DNA from: Streptomyces sp. NBC_00289
GTDB lineage: Bacteria; Actinomycetota; Actinomycetes; Streptomycetales; Streptomycetaceae
Direction of reading: 5' to 3'
Assembly (NCBI RefSeq): GCF_041435115.1
Contig: NZ_CP108046.1
Coordinates: 2,852,001-2,916,000 of the forward strand
DNA: 64,000 nucleotides
This document shows, one piece after another, positions 1 to 8,927 of this stretch. The notes under the pieces were generated by a model. It was not told the DNA's origin, searched no databases, and saw nothing but the letters and a program-made list of their open reading frames with translations. The position numbers and the translations under genes were made by a program. The stretch's first letter is position 1. The number at the start of each line of letters is the position of its first letter.

Positions 1-347
1 ACCTCGACTCCGCCGGTGGCAAGCCGGAGACCGGCCCGTGGGATGGGGCCCTCGACGGACAGTCGCGCTATGCCGAAGGTGATGCGCATGAGGGCTTCCA
101 GCGAGGAACAGCCCCTGGCGTCCATCTCGGTGGCCAGCCGGCGCGAGGTTTTGGCCTGGAGTTCCATGATGGCGTGGGCCAGGTCCTCCTTGGCCGCGAA
201 GTGGAAGTACAGGGCGCCCTTGGTGACTTGGGCGTGATCGACGATGTCACTGAGACTGGTCGACTCGTAGCCGTGCCGGTCGAACAGGTCCGCGGCGGCC
301 GTGATGATCGTCGCGCGGGTCTGCTCGGCGCGTAACTGCCTCGCCAT
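1..347 (-). CDS. TetR-family gamma-butyrolactone receptor-like regulator, C-terminus cut by window edge
   Basis: Translation from the ATG at 345-347 begins MARQLRAEQTRATII and gives a TetR helix-turn-helix over about residues 10-52, including the recognition-helix stretch VTKGALYFHF. This closely matches the second TetR protein at 1576. The remaining visible 60 residues follow the ScbR/ArpA pattern, but the ligand pocket lies mostly outside the window. The gene is downstream of and co-oriented with the AfsA-like gene, and an ARE-like palindrome sits in the 91 bp between them. Family knowledge: such proteins bind A-factor-type butyrolactones and repress at ARE sites. It could equally be a pseudo-receptor (ScbR2 type) that does not bind butyrolactones. 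The missing C-terminus prevents a decision. Confidence 0.85.
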   Translation of the reverse strand, partial: MARQLRAEQTRATIITAAADLFDRHGYESTSLSDIVDHAQVTKGALYFHFAAKEDLAHAIMELQAKTSRRLATEMDARGCSSLEALMRITFGIARLSVEGPIPRAGLRLATGGVE

Positions 348-390
348 CGGCTGAACACTCCTGGGACGGAACGGGACACTCCTGGCGGTG

Positions 391-418
391 AAAAGAACGG
401 GTCATGCCGTTTGTTTCT
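391..418. promoter_or_regulatory. ARE-like operator upstream of the cut TetR gene
   Basis: An imperfect palindrome has left arm AAAAGAACGG and right arm CCGTTTGTTTC around a short centre. It resembles the autoregulatory elements bound by butyrolactone receptors, whose hallmark is a CGGTTTGTTT-like half site. It lies just upstream of the start at 347 and just past the AfsA stop at 439, so it is well placed for autoregulation. Recognised by eye only. Confidence 0.5.
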
Positions 419-438
419 TACTCCCTGTGCATGATAGC

Positions 439-1440
439 TCACGGTGCGCCGGTACTGACCCGGCATTCGAAGACGGTCGACTCGCCCTGTATTCCGACCA
501 CTTGTATGTACTCGGTGCCCTCCTCCGTCGCCTGGATCCAGGTGGGGCGGTCGAGTTCGGCGTACTGACGGAAGACGGTGCGCAGCGCCACCGGCGGACG
601 GGAGGCGAGGCCGCGCACCCGTGCCGCCTGGCGGGCCGCCTCCAGGAAGAGCATGCCGGGCACGTGGTCGAGGGGGTGGTCGAAGAAAACGGGATGGGTG
701 GTATCGACGCGCAGCTGCCAGCGGTCGCGGCGGCGGGTCGGGGCCAGGACGACGTCCGCCGGCACGGCCCGGTCCACGGTGGCGGCCGGCAGTCCGGGCG
801 GGACGGCCAGCGCGACGACGGAGTCCGGGGTACGGCCGCCGCGCAGCCGCCGGTAGACGTTCTCGCCGGTCCAGGAGACGTCGATGTGCCCGGTCGCGAC
901 GGTTTCGCCGCCCAGCCGGACGTCGGCGTCGTAGCGCATCGCGGCCGGGCGGCCGCCGCGCCGCCGGACCTCCGTGACGGTGATGCCGACCACGGGCTCG
1001 GCGGGCAGCGGACCGACGGCCAGCCGCTCGGGGCGCGTACCGACGCGCAGTTCGTGCAGCACGAACCGGTGGTCGAGGGGGACGCCGTACTCGGTGTGCG
1101 CGAGGAGCGCGCCGCACTGACGGACGGTCTCCGCGACCAACAGCGGGTCGTACGACGTCCGGTCGGCGGACACGTGCAACTGGTGCGCCCGCGGCCACTG
1201 GGCGGATACGGTGAACCGGTCCGCTCCGGTGGTGGTCCAGCCGGTGAGGAGGGTCTCCGCGACCGCCGCGCGATGCACGAACTGCCGGGGCACGGTGGCC
1301 GTCAGGGTCTCGGGCGAGCCGGTGGGAACGGCCGCCGGGGACGTGGTGGACGGAGGAGTCGTGGTCATGTCCGGTGGCGGCGGCGCCTGCTGGGCACCGG
1401 TCGGCTTCGGGGTCTCGGCAAGCTGCCGAACGTGAGGCAT
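439..1440 (-). CDS. AfsA-family gamma-butyrolactone biosynthesis protein
   Basis: The 333-residue product matches the AfsA/ScbA/BarX family in length and in its two hotdog repeats. The first repeat carries FVHRAAVAETLLTGW near residue 45. The second carries HPVFFDHPLDHVPGM followed by LFLEAARQAAR at about residues 240-270. Family knowledge: AfsA condenses a beta-ketoacyl carrier with dihydroxyacetone phosphate, the committed step to A-factor-type signals. The start is the ATG at 1438-1440 (MPHVRQL). A longer reading frame continues upstream but overlaps the divergent regulator and lacks family similarity. Two ScbR-like genes flank it, one downstream on the same strand and one divergent, a typical butyrolactone signalling locus. 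No secondary-metabolite genes are directly attached, so its target could be distant. Confidence 0.93.
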   Translation of the reverse strand: MPHVRQLAETPKPTGAQQAPPPPDMTTTPPSTTSPAAVPTGSPETLTATVPRQFVHRAAVAETLLTGWTTTGADRFTVSAQWPRAHQLHVSADRTSYDPLLVAETVRQCGALLAHTEYGVPLDHRFVLHELRVGTRPERLAVGPLPAEPVVGITVTEVRRRGGRPAAMRYDADVRLGGETVATGHIDVSWTGENVYRRLRGGRTPDSVVALAVPPGLPAATVDRAVPADVVLAPTRRRDRWQLRVDTTHPVFFDHPLDHVPGMLFLEAARQAARVRGLASRPPVALRTVFRQYAELDRPTWIQATEEGTEYIQVVGIQGESTVFECRVSTGAP

Positions 1441-1508
1441 GTTCCTCCCTCGGAACCCCCCGAAAGCGATGACGGACGGCGACGTGGCCGCACCGGTGAG
1501 CGCTAGAG

Positions 1509-1530
1509 TACGAGGCGGACGGTTTGTTTT
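1509..1530. promoter_or_regulatory. ARE-like element in the divergent afsA-like / TetR intergenic region
   Basis: The sequence contains GCGGACGGTTTGTTTT, the half-site typical of butyrolactone-receptor operators. The left arm is weaker than in the site at 391-418. It sits between the divergent starts at 1440 and 1576, where it could control both genes. Recognised by eye only. Confidence 0.45.
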
Positions 1531-1575
1531 CAATGAGACCCGTGATGGCCGATTCGGCACATGGGAAGGGCTCTT

Positions 1576-2223
1576 ATGGTGAGACAAGAGCGTGCCATCC
1601 GGACGCGCAAGGCGATCCTGGAGGCCGCGGGCGCGGTTTTCGACGAACACGGCTACGCCTCGACCACCATCGCGATGGTGCTTGAGCGGGCCGAGGTCAC
1701 CAAAGGTGCCCTGTACTTCCACTTCCCGTCCAAGGAATCCCTCGCCCAGGCGGTACTTGACGAGCAGTTGCCCTTCGGGGCCGTGCCGCCGCACCCGTGC
1801 AGGCTGCAGGAGATCATCGACATCACGTTCGTGTTCGGGCGGCGGCTGCTGGACAACTCGCTGCTCCAGGGCAGCGTGCGGCTGACGGTGGACCAGTGCG
1901 CGCCGCCCGGCGTCGACCACACGGGCCCCTACCGGCAGTGGGCCGACCTTCTGGTGGAGATGATGGAACAGGCGCGAGAGCAGGGTGAGTTGCTGCCCAC
2001 GGTGGAGCCCAGGGACACGGTGGAACTACTGGTGGGCGCGTTCGCCGGCATTCAGCAGATGTCACGGGCGCTGACCGGCCGGGACGACCTGGGGCACCGC
2101 ATCTCGGTCCTGTGGTCCCACGTCCTGCCGAGTATCGCGGTGCCGGGCCTGCTGCTCGGCCTGGACAGCAAACCCGACCGGGGGTCGCGGGTCCTGGCCG
2201 CCGTCGAACTGTCCGGGTACTGA
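1576..2223 (+). CDS. ScbR/ArpA-like TetR regulator (gamma-butyrolactone receptor)
   Basis: The 215-residue protein has an N-terminal TetR helix-turn-helix (about residues 8-52, with VTKGALYFHFPSKESLAQ) and a ligand domain carrying DQCAPPGVDHTGPYRQW. Trp122 lies where ArpA/CprB-type receptors keep the Trp that contacts the butyrolactone, which favours a true receptor. The ATG at 1576 is preferred over the one at 1561 because GGGAAGGG ends six bases before it. It is divergent from the AfsA-like gene, and the NmrA-like gene follows three bases after its stop. Expected role: repress the locus and other targets until the butyrolactone accumulates. The specific ligand cannot be read from sequence. 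Confidence 0.9.
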   Translation: MVRQERAIRTRKAILEAAGAVFDEHGYASTTIAMVLERAEVTKGALYFHFPSKESLAQAVLDEQLPFGAVPPHPCRLQEIIDITFVFGRRLLDNSLLQGSVRLTVDQCAPPGVDHTGPYRQWADLLVEMMEQAREQGELLPTVEPRDTVELLVGAFAGIQQMSRALTGRDDLGHRISVLWSHVLPSIAVPGLLLGLDSKPDRGSRVLAAVELSGY

Positions 2224-2226
2224 GCC

Positions 2227-3081
2227 GTGATCCTGCTGACCGGAGCGACCGGTACCGTCGGACGCCTGGTGACCCGGCGTCTGTCGGGCCTGGTACCGCT
2301 GCGGCTGCTGACCCGGGACCCGAAACGCGCCGCCGCCCTGGCCGGCCCCCAGGACGAGGTGAGCGGCGGGGACTTCGACGACCGGCCGAGCCTGGACCGG
2401 GCGCTGACCGGCGTACGGTCGGCCCTGCTGGTCACCGCGAACCCGCTGGCGCCCGCCCACGACGAGCGCTTCGTGGCGGCCGCCCGCGCGGCGGGCGTAC
2501 GGCATGTGGTGAAGCTGTCGGCCCTCGCGGTCACCGATCCCGGGGCGAACGACCTGATCACCACCTGGCAGCGGCACAACGAGCAACTCCTGCGCGGCTC
2601 GGGCCTGTTGTGGACGCTGCTGCGCCCGCGCGCCTTCATGACCAACACCCTCGGCTGGGCCCCTTCGGTGCGGGAGGAAGGCGTGGTGCGGGCCCAGAAC
2701 GGCACCGCGGCCAACGCGACCGTCGACCCGCGGGACATCGCCGAGGTGGCGGTGCGGGCGCTGCTGGACACGGACGCCCACGCGGGACGGGCACACGCGC
2801 TCACCGGGCCCGAGGCCATGAGCGCGGTGCGGCAGACGGAGATCCTCGGTGAGGTCCTGCACCGGCCGCTGCGGTTCGTCGAACTCACCGAGGACGAGGC
2901 CCGCCGCCGTCTGCTCACCCGGCTTCCCGGCCCGGTGGCCGACGCGCTCGTCGAGAGCGCCGGACGCGCGCGGGCGGGGGCGAAGGCCCGGGTGGATCCC
3001 ACGACGGCGGAACTGCTGGGCCGGCCGGCGGGCGGCTACCGGGAGTGGGCGCGCGACCATCTGCCGGAGTTCCGGGGCTGA
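2227..3081 (+). CDS. NmrA-like NAD(P)-binding reductase
   Basis: The 284-residue Rossmann protein opens with VILLTGATGTVG, the nucleotide-binding glycine motif. It continues as an atypical short-chain dehydrogenase of the NmrA/NAD(P)H-azoreductase-like group (AHDERFVAAARAAGVRHVVKLSA, LLRPRAFMTNTLGW). No classical YxxxK catalytic pair stands out, as is usual in this group. The GTG start at 2227 lies directly behind the receptor stop, so the two are probably cotranscribed. Some butyrolactone loci carry a reductase that tailors the signal (ScbB, BarS), but this protein is from a different subfamily. A role in signal tailoring is only a contextual guess; redox sensing is an alternative. Confidence 0.8.
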   Translation: MILLTGATGTVGRLVTRRLSGLVPLRLLTRDPKRAAALAGPQDEVSGGDFDDRPSLDRALTGVRSALLVTANPLAPAHDERFVAAARAAGVRHVVKLSALAVTDPGANDLITTWQRHNEQLLRGSGLLWTLLRPRAFMTNTLGWAPSVREEGVVRAQNGTAANATVDPRDIAEVAVRALLDTDAHAGRAHALTGPEAMSAVRQTEILGEVLHRPLRFVELTEDEARRRLLTRLPGPVADALVESAGRARAGAKARVDPTTAELLGRPAGGYREWARDHLPEFRG

Positions 3082-3206
3082 GGGACGCGGGGGGACGTTC
3101 ACGGCGTCCGGCGTCGGCGTCCGCCGTCCGCGCTGAACGCGCCGGGCGGGTTTCCCGTACTGCAGGGGAGCAGCCCGTTCCGCGCCCGGCCGAGGAGACG
3201 TTCCGG

Positions 3207-4154
3207 ATGTCCCGGATGACCGCACACCGCACCGCCCTGGTGGCCACCGCCCTCGCCCCGCTCCTGCTGTGGGCGGCGGGCCCGGCCCAGGCCCACGGCG
3301 CGCCGACGGACCCGGCCAGCCGGGTCTTCGCCTGCTCCCCCGACGGCGGCGCCCCGTCCCGTTCGGTATCGTGCCGGGCGGCCGTCGCCGCGAACGGGGC
3401 GCCCTTCACGGCCTGGGACAACCTGCGGGTCGCGAACGTGAACGGCCGGGACCGGCAGACAATTCCCGACGGAAAGCTGTGCAGTGGTGGGCTGCCCGCC
3501 TACAAGGGGCTCGACCTCGCCCGCTCCGACTGGCCGACGACGCGTCTGACGCCGGGCGGGACTCTGAACATGAAGTACGTCTCGACGATCGCGCACACCG
3601 GCACGTTCCGCCTCTACCTCACCAAGCCGGGCTACGACCCGACGAAGCCACTGACCTGGTCCGACCTGCCTCAGCAGCCGTTCGCGCAGGTGACGGACCC
3701 GGCGCTGACCGACGGCGCCTACCGCATCCGGGCGAAGCTGCCGGCCGACCGGACCGGCCACCATGTGCTGTACACGATCTGGCAGAACAGCAGCACGCCG
3801 GACACCTACTACTCGTGCTCCGACGTGGTGTTCCCGGCGGCCTCCGGCGCGGGCGGCGCGAGCTCCCCCACACCGGCCGCGTCCGCCTCCCGGGCGGGCG
3901 GCAAGGACCGTACGAGCGACAGCCCTTCGCCGACGGCCAAGAACCGGACGACTCCGACGAGGACCGAGCGGACGGCAGGTGCCGCGGCGACCCCGCCGAC
4001 CGAGGACGCCACCGCACCCGGAAGCACGCCGGTCGCCGCCGACGCCGACCCGGCCTCGGACGGCCCCTCGGCCCCGCTGCTGGCGGGCGGCGCCACCGCG
4101 GTGCTGGTGCTCACCGGTGGCGCCGCCCTGGCCCTGCGTCTGCGACGACGGTAA
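3207..4154 (+). CDS. Secreted AA10 lytic polysaccharide monooxygenase with C-terminal membrane anchor
   Basis: The 315-residue product has a signal peptide ending AQA, leaving His30 as the mature N-terminus, as copper-binding AA10 enzymes require. The second histidine-brace residue fits STIAHTGTFRLYLTKPGYDP, a characteristic AA10 stretch. The catalytic domain spans about residues 30-210. A Ser/Thr/Pro-rich linker (about 215-285) follows, then a hydrophobic segment and RLRRR, so the enzyme is probably tethered outside the membrane. No LPXTG motif was found. The start at 3207 has GAGGAG nine bases upstream. Family role: oxidative cleavage of chitin or cellulose. The substrate cannot be assigned from this view. 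Confidence 0.9.
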   Translation: MSRMTAHRTALVATALAPLLLWAAGPAQAHGAPTDPASRVFACSPDGGAPSRSVSCRAAVAANGAPFTAWDNLRVANVNGRDRQTIPDGKLCSGGLPAYKGLDLARSDWPTTRLTPGGTLNMKYVSTIAHTGTFRLYLTKPGYDPTKPLTWSDLPQQPFAQVTDPALTDGAYRIRAKLPADRTGHHVLYTIWQNSSTPDTYYSCSDVVFPAASGAGGASSPTPAASASRAGGKDRTSDSPSPTAKNRTTPTRTERTAGAAATPPTEDATAPGSTPVAADADPASDGPSAPLLAGGATAVLVLTGGAALALRLRRR

Positions 4155-4171
4155 CCGCCCCTGCTACGGGG

Positions 4172-5209
<1,038 letters not shown>

Positions 5210-5314
5210 TCAGTCAGCGTCAATACGTCGGGAGGGAGTTGATACGCCGGCGCGCCTCCGACTCACCCCCGACACAAAGGCGAAGCACAACCGACACGTT
5301 TTTTCCACAACTCC

Positions 5315-5345
5315 CTTGACCCCCCGGTGTAACCCCCGGTAACTT
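5315..5345 (+). promoter_or_regulatory. Candidate promoter for the DUF6230 gene
   Basis: TTGACC (5315-5320) and TAACTT (5340-5345) are separated by 19 bp, close to the housekeeping sigma consensus. The gene start is 142 bp downstream, leaving room for a leader. Confidence 0.45.
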
Positions 5346-5487
5346 CCAGGTCGGCTACTGCGGAGTACGTGAAAGCCCTTGCACCCGCCGGGAGTTGCGA
5401 GGAGACGTACTCCGACGTCGCTGTCCGCGCCAGGACAACGTGCCACTGAAGCCCAATCGCACTGAACTATGCCCATGGGAGCAGCAC

Positions 5488-6171
5488 ATGGCCTCGTCCT
5501 CGGACACCTCGTCCACCGCCCACACCCCCGAGAACCCGGAAAGCGGTTCCACCCCCGAAACCTCCGAGAAGACCGGGAGACGCGGGCAGGTCAGACTGCG
5601 GCGCGCCGCGGTGATGGCCGTGCCGGCCGCCGCGATCGCCGCCGCGCTCGCGATCTTCACCGCCGAAGGAGCGCTCGGTGTGCAGTTCGCGATCTCCGGA
5701 ATGCCCTTCACGGTCACCGCGACCTCGCTGGACGGCACCGGCTTCGAACAGTTCGGCAACCTCGACAGCATGATCGAGGACAGCCCGAACCAGGGCGACA
5801 CCGGCGGCCAGGTGCTGGTGGTGACCTCCGCGATCAAGGACGCGACGCTCGTCAAGCTGTGCCAGAGCGTCGACCTGGGCGGGATCAACCTGGTCATCCG
5901 CGCGGGCGCCGCCAAGGGCCACCCGGTCGTCGCGAGCGACCTGACCACCGACTCGACCCAGCTGTCGGGCAACGCGGAGTTCACCGAGATCGAGATCGGC
6001 AACGACGCCAGCACCCTGGACAGGGCCAACGCCAAGGGCAATCCTGGCGTCTTCAGCCAGCAGGCCAAGACCGTGCACATCGACGATCTCCGGCAGACCA
6101 ACTACGCCACCACCGCGGGGATCTTCAAGCTGCCCGGCCTGAAGCTCGGCTTCAGCGACGAGGCCTGCTGA
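5488..6171 (+). CDS. DUF6230 family protein, single membrane anchor with secreted domain
   Basis: The 227-residue protein has a Ser/Thr/Glu-rich N-terminus, a basic patch (RRGQVRLRRAA) and one hydrophobic segment (about residues 43-65). A predicted extracytoplasmic domain of about 160 residues follows and contains two Cys. This is the pattern of DUF6230, a Streptomyces-centred family without a settled function. The start at 5488 is chosen for the GGGAGC seven bases upstream. Its stop overlaps the start of the next gene (TGATG), so the two are translationally coupled, a pairing I know to be recurrent in streptomycetes. Confidence 0.85.
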   Translation: MASSSDTSSTAHTPENPESGSTPETSEKTGRRGQVRLRRAAVMAVPAAAIAAALAIFTAEGALGVQFAISGMPFTVTATSLDGTGFEQFGNLDSMIEDSPNQGDTGGQVLVVTSAIKDATLVKLCQSVDLGGINLVIRAGAAKGHPVVASDLTTDSTQLSGNAEFTEIEIGNDASTLDRANAKGNPGVFSQQAKTVHIDDLRQTNYATTAGIFKLPGLKLGFSDEAC

Positions 6172-6662
6172 TGGCGGACCTGCCAGGGCAGGGGGTACGG
6201 CCCGCCTTCCGGCGCTGGCGGGCCGGCCGCCCGTTCTGGGGCGGGCTGCTGCTCACCCTGGGCGGAGCGGAGATCCTGCTCACCGAGAAGGCGTCGCTCG
6301 ACGTCATCCTGCACAGCAGCGCGCGGACCCTGTCCGGCTATCTCCTGCCGACGCTGATGGTGCTGCTGGGACTGCTCATCCTGTTCAACCCCACCCAGCG
6401 CCTCTTCTACTCGATCACCGCGATCCTGCTCTCCCTGGGCACCTGGCTCACCTCCAACCTCGGCGGCTTCTTCGTCGGGATCATCCTGGGAGCCGTCGGC
6501 AGCTGCCTGGCCTTCGGGTGGCTGCCGGACCAGGAGCCGCGCCGCGACCGTCGGCAGCGCAAGCGGGCGGCCCGGGCCGCGAGAGCGGCGGCCGCGAAGG
6601 GTTCCGAGGCCACGGCAGTCGACCTCACGAAGGACGCGGAGGTCGCCGAGGCACGTTCCTAG
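6171..6662 (+). CDS. DUF6114 family membrane protein
   Basis: This 163-residue integral membrane protein has about four hydrophobic segments between residues 20 and 118 (FWGGLLLTLGGAEILL, LPTLMVLLGLLILF, and a following pair). The basic, Ala/Arg-rich C-terminal tail is probably cytoplasmic. It overlaps the DUF6230 stop by one base and is presumably its partner. The function is unknown. It converges on the peptidase gene. Confidence 0.83.
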   Translation: MADLPGQGVRPAFRRWRAGRPFWGGLLLTLGGAEILLTEKASLDVILHSSARTLSGYLLPTLMVLLGLLILFNPTQRLFYSITAILLSLGTWLTSNLGGFFVGIILGAVGSCLAFGWLPDQEPRRDRRQRKRAARAARAAAAKGSEATAVDLTKDAEVAEARS

Positions 6663-6749
6663 TGGTGCCGGCCGTTCACAGCGGCACCCGGCACTACCCA
6701 GCGGCCTCCGGCTCACTCCCCCGCGAGCCCACGGCCGCCCGGCGGACCC

Positions 6750-7484
6750 TCACACGCCGGGCAGCCTGCGGGGCTCGACGCGTTCCTCCACCGCCCTGTC
6801 ACCTTCGCGGGTGACGACGTAGGCGCCCTTCCCCGGGACCTCGGTGACCGCCTCGACCAGTTCGGTGCCGCGGTAGACCAGACCGACCCCGTCATCGGTG
6901 CAGTACGTGACCGGGAGGGTCCCGTCCGCGACGAGCCGGTGGACCAGTGGACGGCGGCCCGCGTCGCTGTCGTAGTGCACGCCGTTGCCGTACGGCAGGA
7001 AGCCGAGCGCGTCGGTGAGCGGGCGCAGCCGCGGCCCGAAGGAGTCGGTGGTGCCGCCCCGGAACCAGCACAGGGAACCCGCGCTGACACCGCTGAGCAC
7101 GACGCCGGACTCCCAGGCCCTGCGCATGACGCGGTCCAGTCCGTGCACCCGCCAGACGGCCAGCAGGTTCGCCACCGAGCCGCCCATCACCCAGACGACG
7201 TCCTGTTCGAGGACCGCGCCCTCGACGTCGTCGAAGTTCGGCATGGGGAAGAGATTGAGCGGCGTCAGGTCGAACCCGGCCACGCGCGCGGCCTCGGCCA
7301 TGCGGGCCGCGAAGTGTTCGGCGTCGCCGATGGCCGTTCCCACGTACATGACGCGCGGCCGGCGGCCGTGGACGCCCGAGAGGTCGACCGCGTGGCGCAC
7401 CAGGGCGTGGAACGACACCATGGTGCGTCCTCCGGTGCGGTGCCCTCCGGAGGTGGCGACGATGGTGGGTTCCGCGGCGGTCAT
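6750..7484 (-). CDS. Peptidase E-like serine peptidase (family S51)
   Basis: The 244-residue protein has the S51 fold signatures: IVATSGG at the N-terminus, VWVMGGSVANLLAVW, and the nucleophile elbow SGVSAGSLCWF with the GxSAG serine near residue 120. Family members (PepE, cyanophycinase-like) cleave Asp-containing dipeptides or related substrates in the cytoplasm. The ATG at 7482-7484 is chosen because AGGA sits eight bases before it; an in-frame ATG two codons upstream is also possible. It appears monocistronic. Confidence 0.88.
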   Translation of the reverse strand: MTAAEPTIVATSGGHRTGGRTMVSFHALVRHAVDLSGVHGRRPRVMYVGTAIGDAEHFAARMAEAARVAGFDLTPLNLFPMPNFDDVEGAVLEQDVVWVMGGSVANLLAVWRVHGLDRVMRRAWESGVVLSGVSAGSLCWFRGGTTDSFGPRLRPLTDALGFLPYGNGVHYDSDAGRRPLVHRLVADGTLPVTYCTDDGVGLVYRGTELVEAVTEVPGKGAYVVTREGDRAVEERVEPRRLPGV

Positions 7485-7689
7485 GCGCATGATCCTAGTG
7501 CCGGGGCCCCCGTGAACCGGCCCGAGCCGGAACTCTGCCCAGGTCCACAGCCCTTTGTCGAAAAAACACCAGGTCATTACGGGAACTCGTCGGCCACGGG
7601 AACTCATCGGCCACCGGACGAGTTTCTACGGTGCTGTCGATGACAGATACAGGACGACTTATGCACGACTACGCACACCTGGAGCACAC

Positions 7690-8145
7690 ATGGCCCTGTG
7701 GGACCGCGTCAAGGAGTCCGCGTCGACGATGCAGACCCAGCTCATGGCGAAGAAGAACGACCTGAAGAGCGGCGCCTTCCGCGACGCGAGTATGGCGATG
7801 TGCGCGCTGGTCGCGGCGGCGGACGGCACCATCGACCCCGCCGAGCGACAGCGGGTCGCCCAGCTCATCGCCACCAACGAGGTGCTGCAGAACTTCGACG
7901 CCACCGACCTCCAGCGCCGCTTCGACGCGAACCTCGACAAGCTGACCGCCGACTTCGCCTTCGGCAAGGTGAGCGTGCTGCAGGAGGTCGCCAAGGCGAA
8001 GAAGAAGCCCGCCGAGGCGCGTGCCGTCATCCAGATCGGCATCGTCATCGGCGGCGCCGACGGCGACTTCGACAAGACCGAGCAGGCCGTGGTCCGCGAG
8101 GCCTGCTTCACCCTCGACCTGCCGCCGCACGAGTTCGACCTCTGA
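7690..8145 (+). CDS. TerB-like tellurite-resistance family protein
   Basis: The 151-residue protein matches TerB: MALWDRVKESASTM, then a helical bundle with acidic metal-type motifs (ALVAAADGTIDPAER and VIGGADGDFDKTEQAV). Family role: a metal-binding adaptor in the Ter stress and membrane-surveillance system. No terA/C/D/Z genes are adjacent, so this is a solitary copy. The start at 7690 has GGAG seven bases upstream. Confidence 0.87.
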   Translation: MALWDRVKESASTMQTQLMAKKNDLKSGAFRDASMAMCALVAAADGTIDPAERQRVAQLIATNEVLQNFDATDLQRRFDANLDKLTADFAFGKVSVLQEVAKAKKKPAEARAVIQIGIVIGGADGDFDKTEQAVVREACFTLDLPPHEFDL

Positions 8146-8163
8146 GACCGGCCGTGGTGCGGT

Positions 8164-8186
8164 TGCCGGACCGACGGGGTCCGGCA
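8164..8186 (+). terminator. Hairpin after the TerB gene
   Basis: TGCCGGACC pairs perfectly with GGTCCGGCA across a five-base loop, 18 bp past the stop. No U-tract is present, as is common in streptomycetes. Confidence 0.5.
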
Positions 8187-8217
8187 CCCGACGGCCGGCC
8201 ACGCCCGTGGGCCGGGG

Positions 8218-8253
8218 GACCCGCGAGACCCGCGAGACCCGCGAGACCCGCGA
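8218..8253. repeat. 9-bp tandem repeat (CCGCGAGAC)
   Basis: Three full copies of CCGCGAGAC (8221-8247) are flanked by partial copies on both sides. Confidence 0.85.
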
Positions 8254-8363
8254 CGCGGGCATCGCGGCGGACGGAACGGGGGCGCTAGCCGGGCCCGTCG
8301 GCCGTCGCGCCAGTCCAGCGCCCAGCGCCGGCGCACCGACAGCGCACCGCCTCGGGTGCCCCT

Positions 8364-8453
8364 CGGGTGCCGGAAGCCCACCGACCGCCCCAGGTGCCGC
8401 CCCGGGTGCCGGAAGCCCACCGACCGCCTCAGGTGCCGGAGGCCCACCGACAG
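8364..8453. repeat. 39-bp-period imperfect tandem repeat
   Basis: Two identical 26-base copies at 8364-8389 and 8403-8428 (CGGGTGCCGGAAGCCCACCG and on) are followed by a diverged third copy. Looser variants continue to about 8600. Confidence 0.85.
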
Positions 8454-8927
8454 CGCCGTCCCGGCCGGAATCCACCGCCCCGGGTGCCTGCGACGCGCCA
8501 CTCCCGCTGCCGGCAGCCACCGCTCCACACACCGGCAGTCCATCGGCCCGGGTGCCGGATGCCCACCACCCCGGGTACTGCGGGCGCGCCGCCCCCCGCA
8601 CACCGGCAACCTGCCGCCTCCGGGTACCGGCGAGCGCACCGCCCCGCACCCCCGTAGCGCACCGCACCGTCAACTCCACCGCCCCGCCCCCGGGATCCCG
8701 TCCGCGCGCGCACCGGCCCCCCACCGGCGGCTTCCGTCGTGCCGGAGATCATCACAATGCGGCAGCGACGTCTCACTCCAGGTGGCCGCTCACTTGACTA
8801 CCAGCGGTCACACACGATTGGCTCCCAGCCATCGAGAGTCACCCGGTCGGCGCACAAGCTCGTGCGGTCCGGCCGTTGCCCCTCCCCGTTCCTCCGGCTC
8901 GGCCGCACAGCGAGGTGCCGCACCCTC

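Larger units (their letters stand above)
8146..8927. other. 782-bp repeat-rich region without a convincing gene
   Basis: Six-frame reading shows only Pro/Ala/Arg-rich frames with no ribosome binding site or domain. The region carries a short hairpin after the TerB gene, a 9-bp tandem repeat (8218-8253) and 39-bp-period repeats (8364-8453). The promoter for the lipoprotein gene must lie toward its right end. Confidence 0.65.

Noticed and set aside
68..1198. 376-codon minus-strand frame across the TetR and AfsA genes
   Set aside because: Arg/Pro-rich shadow in another frame. Both real genes overlap it with clear family motifs.
1441..1920. N-terminal extension of the AfsA-like gene to 1920
   Set aside because: The extension overlaps the divergent TetR gene and would make the protein about 160 residues longer than the family. 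The ATG at 1440 gives the normal length.
3045..3206. Upstream extension of the AA10 monooxygenase to 3045
   Set aside because: It would bury the signal peptide and overlap the NmrA gene. GAGGAG supports 3207.
8021..8797. Open frames in the 8.1-8.9 kb gap on either strand
   Set aside because: Low-complexity Pro/Thr/Arg or Gly/Ala translations of tandem repeats, overlapping the TerB gene, without ribosome binding sites.
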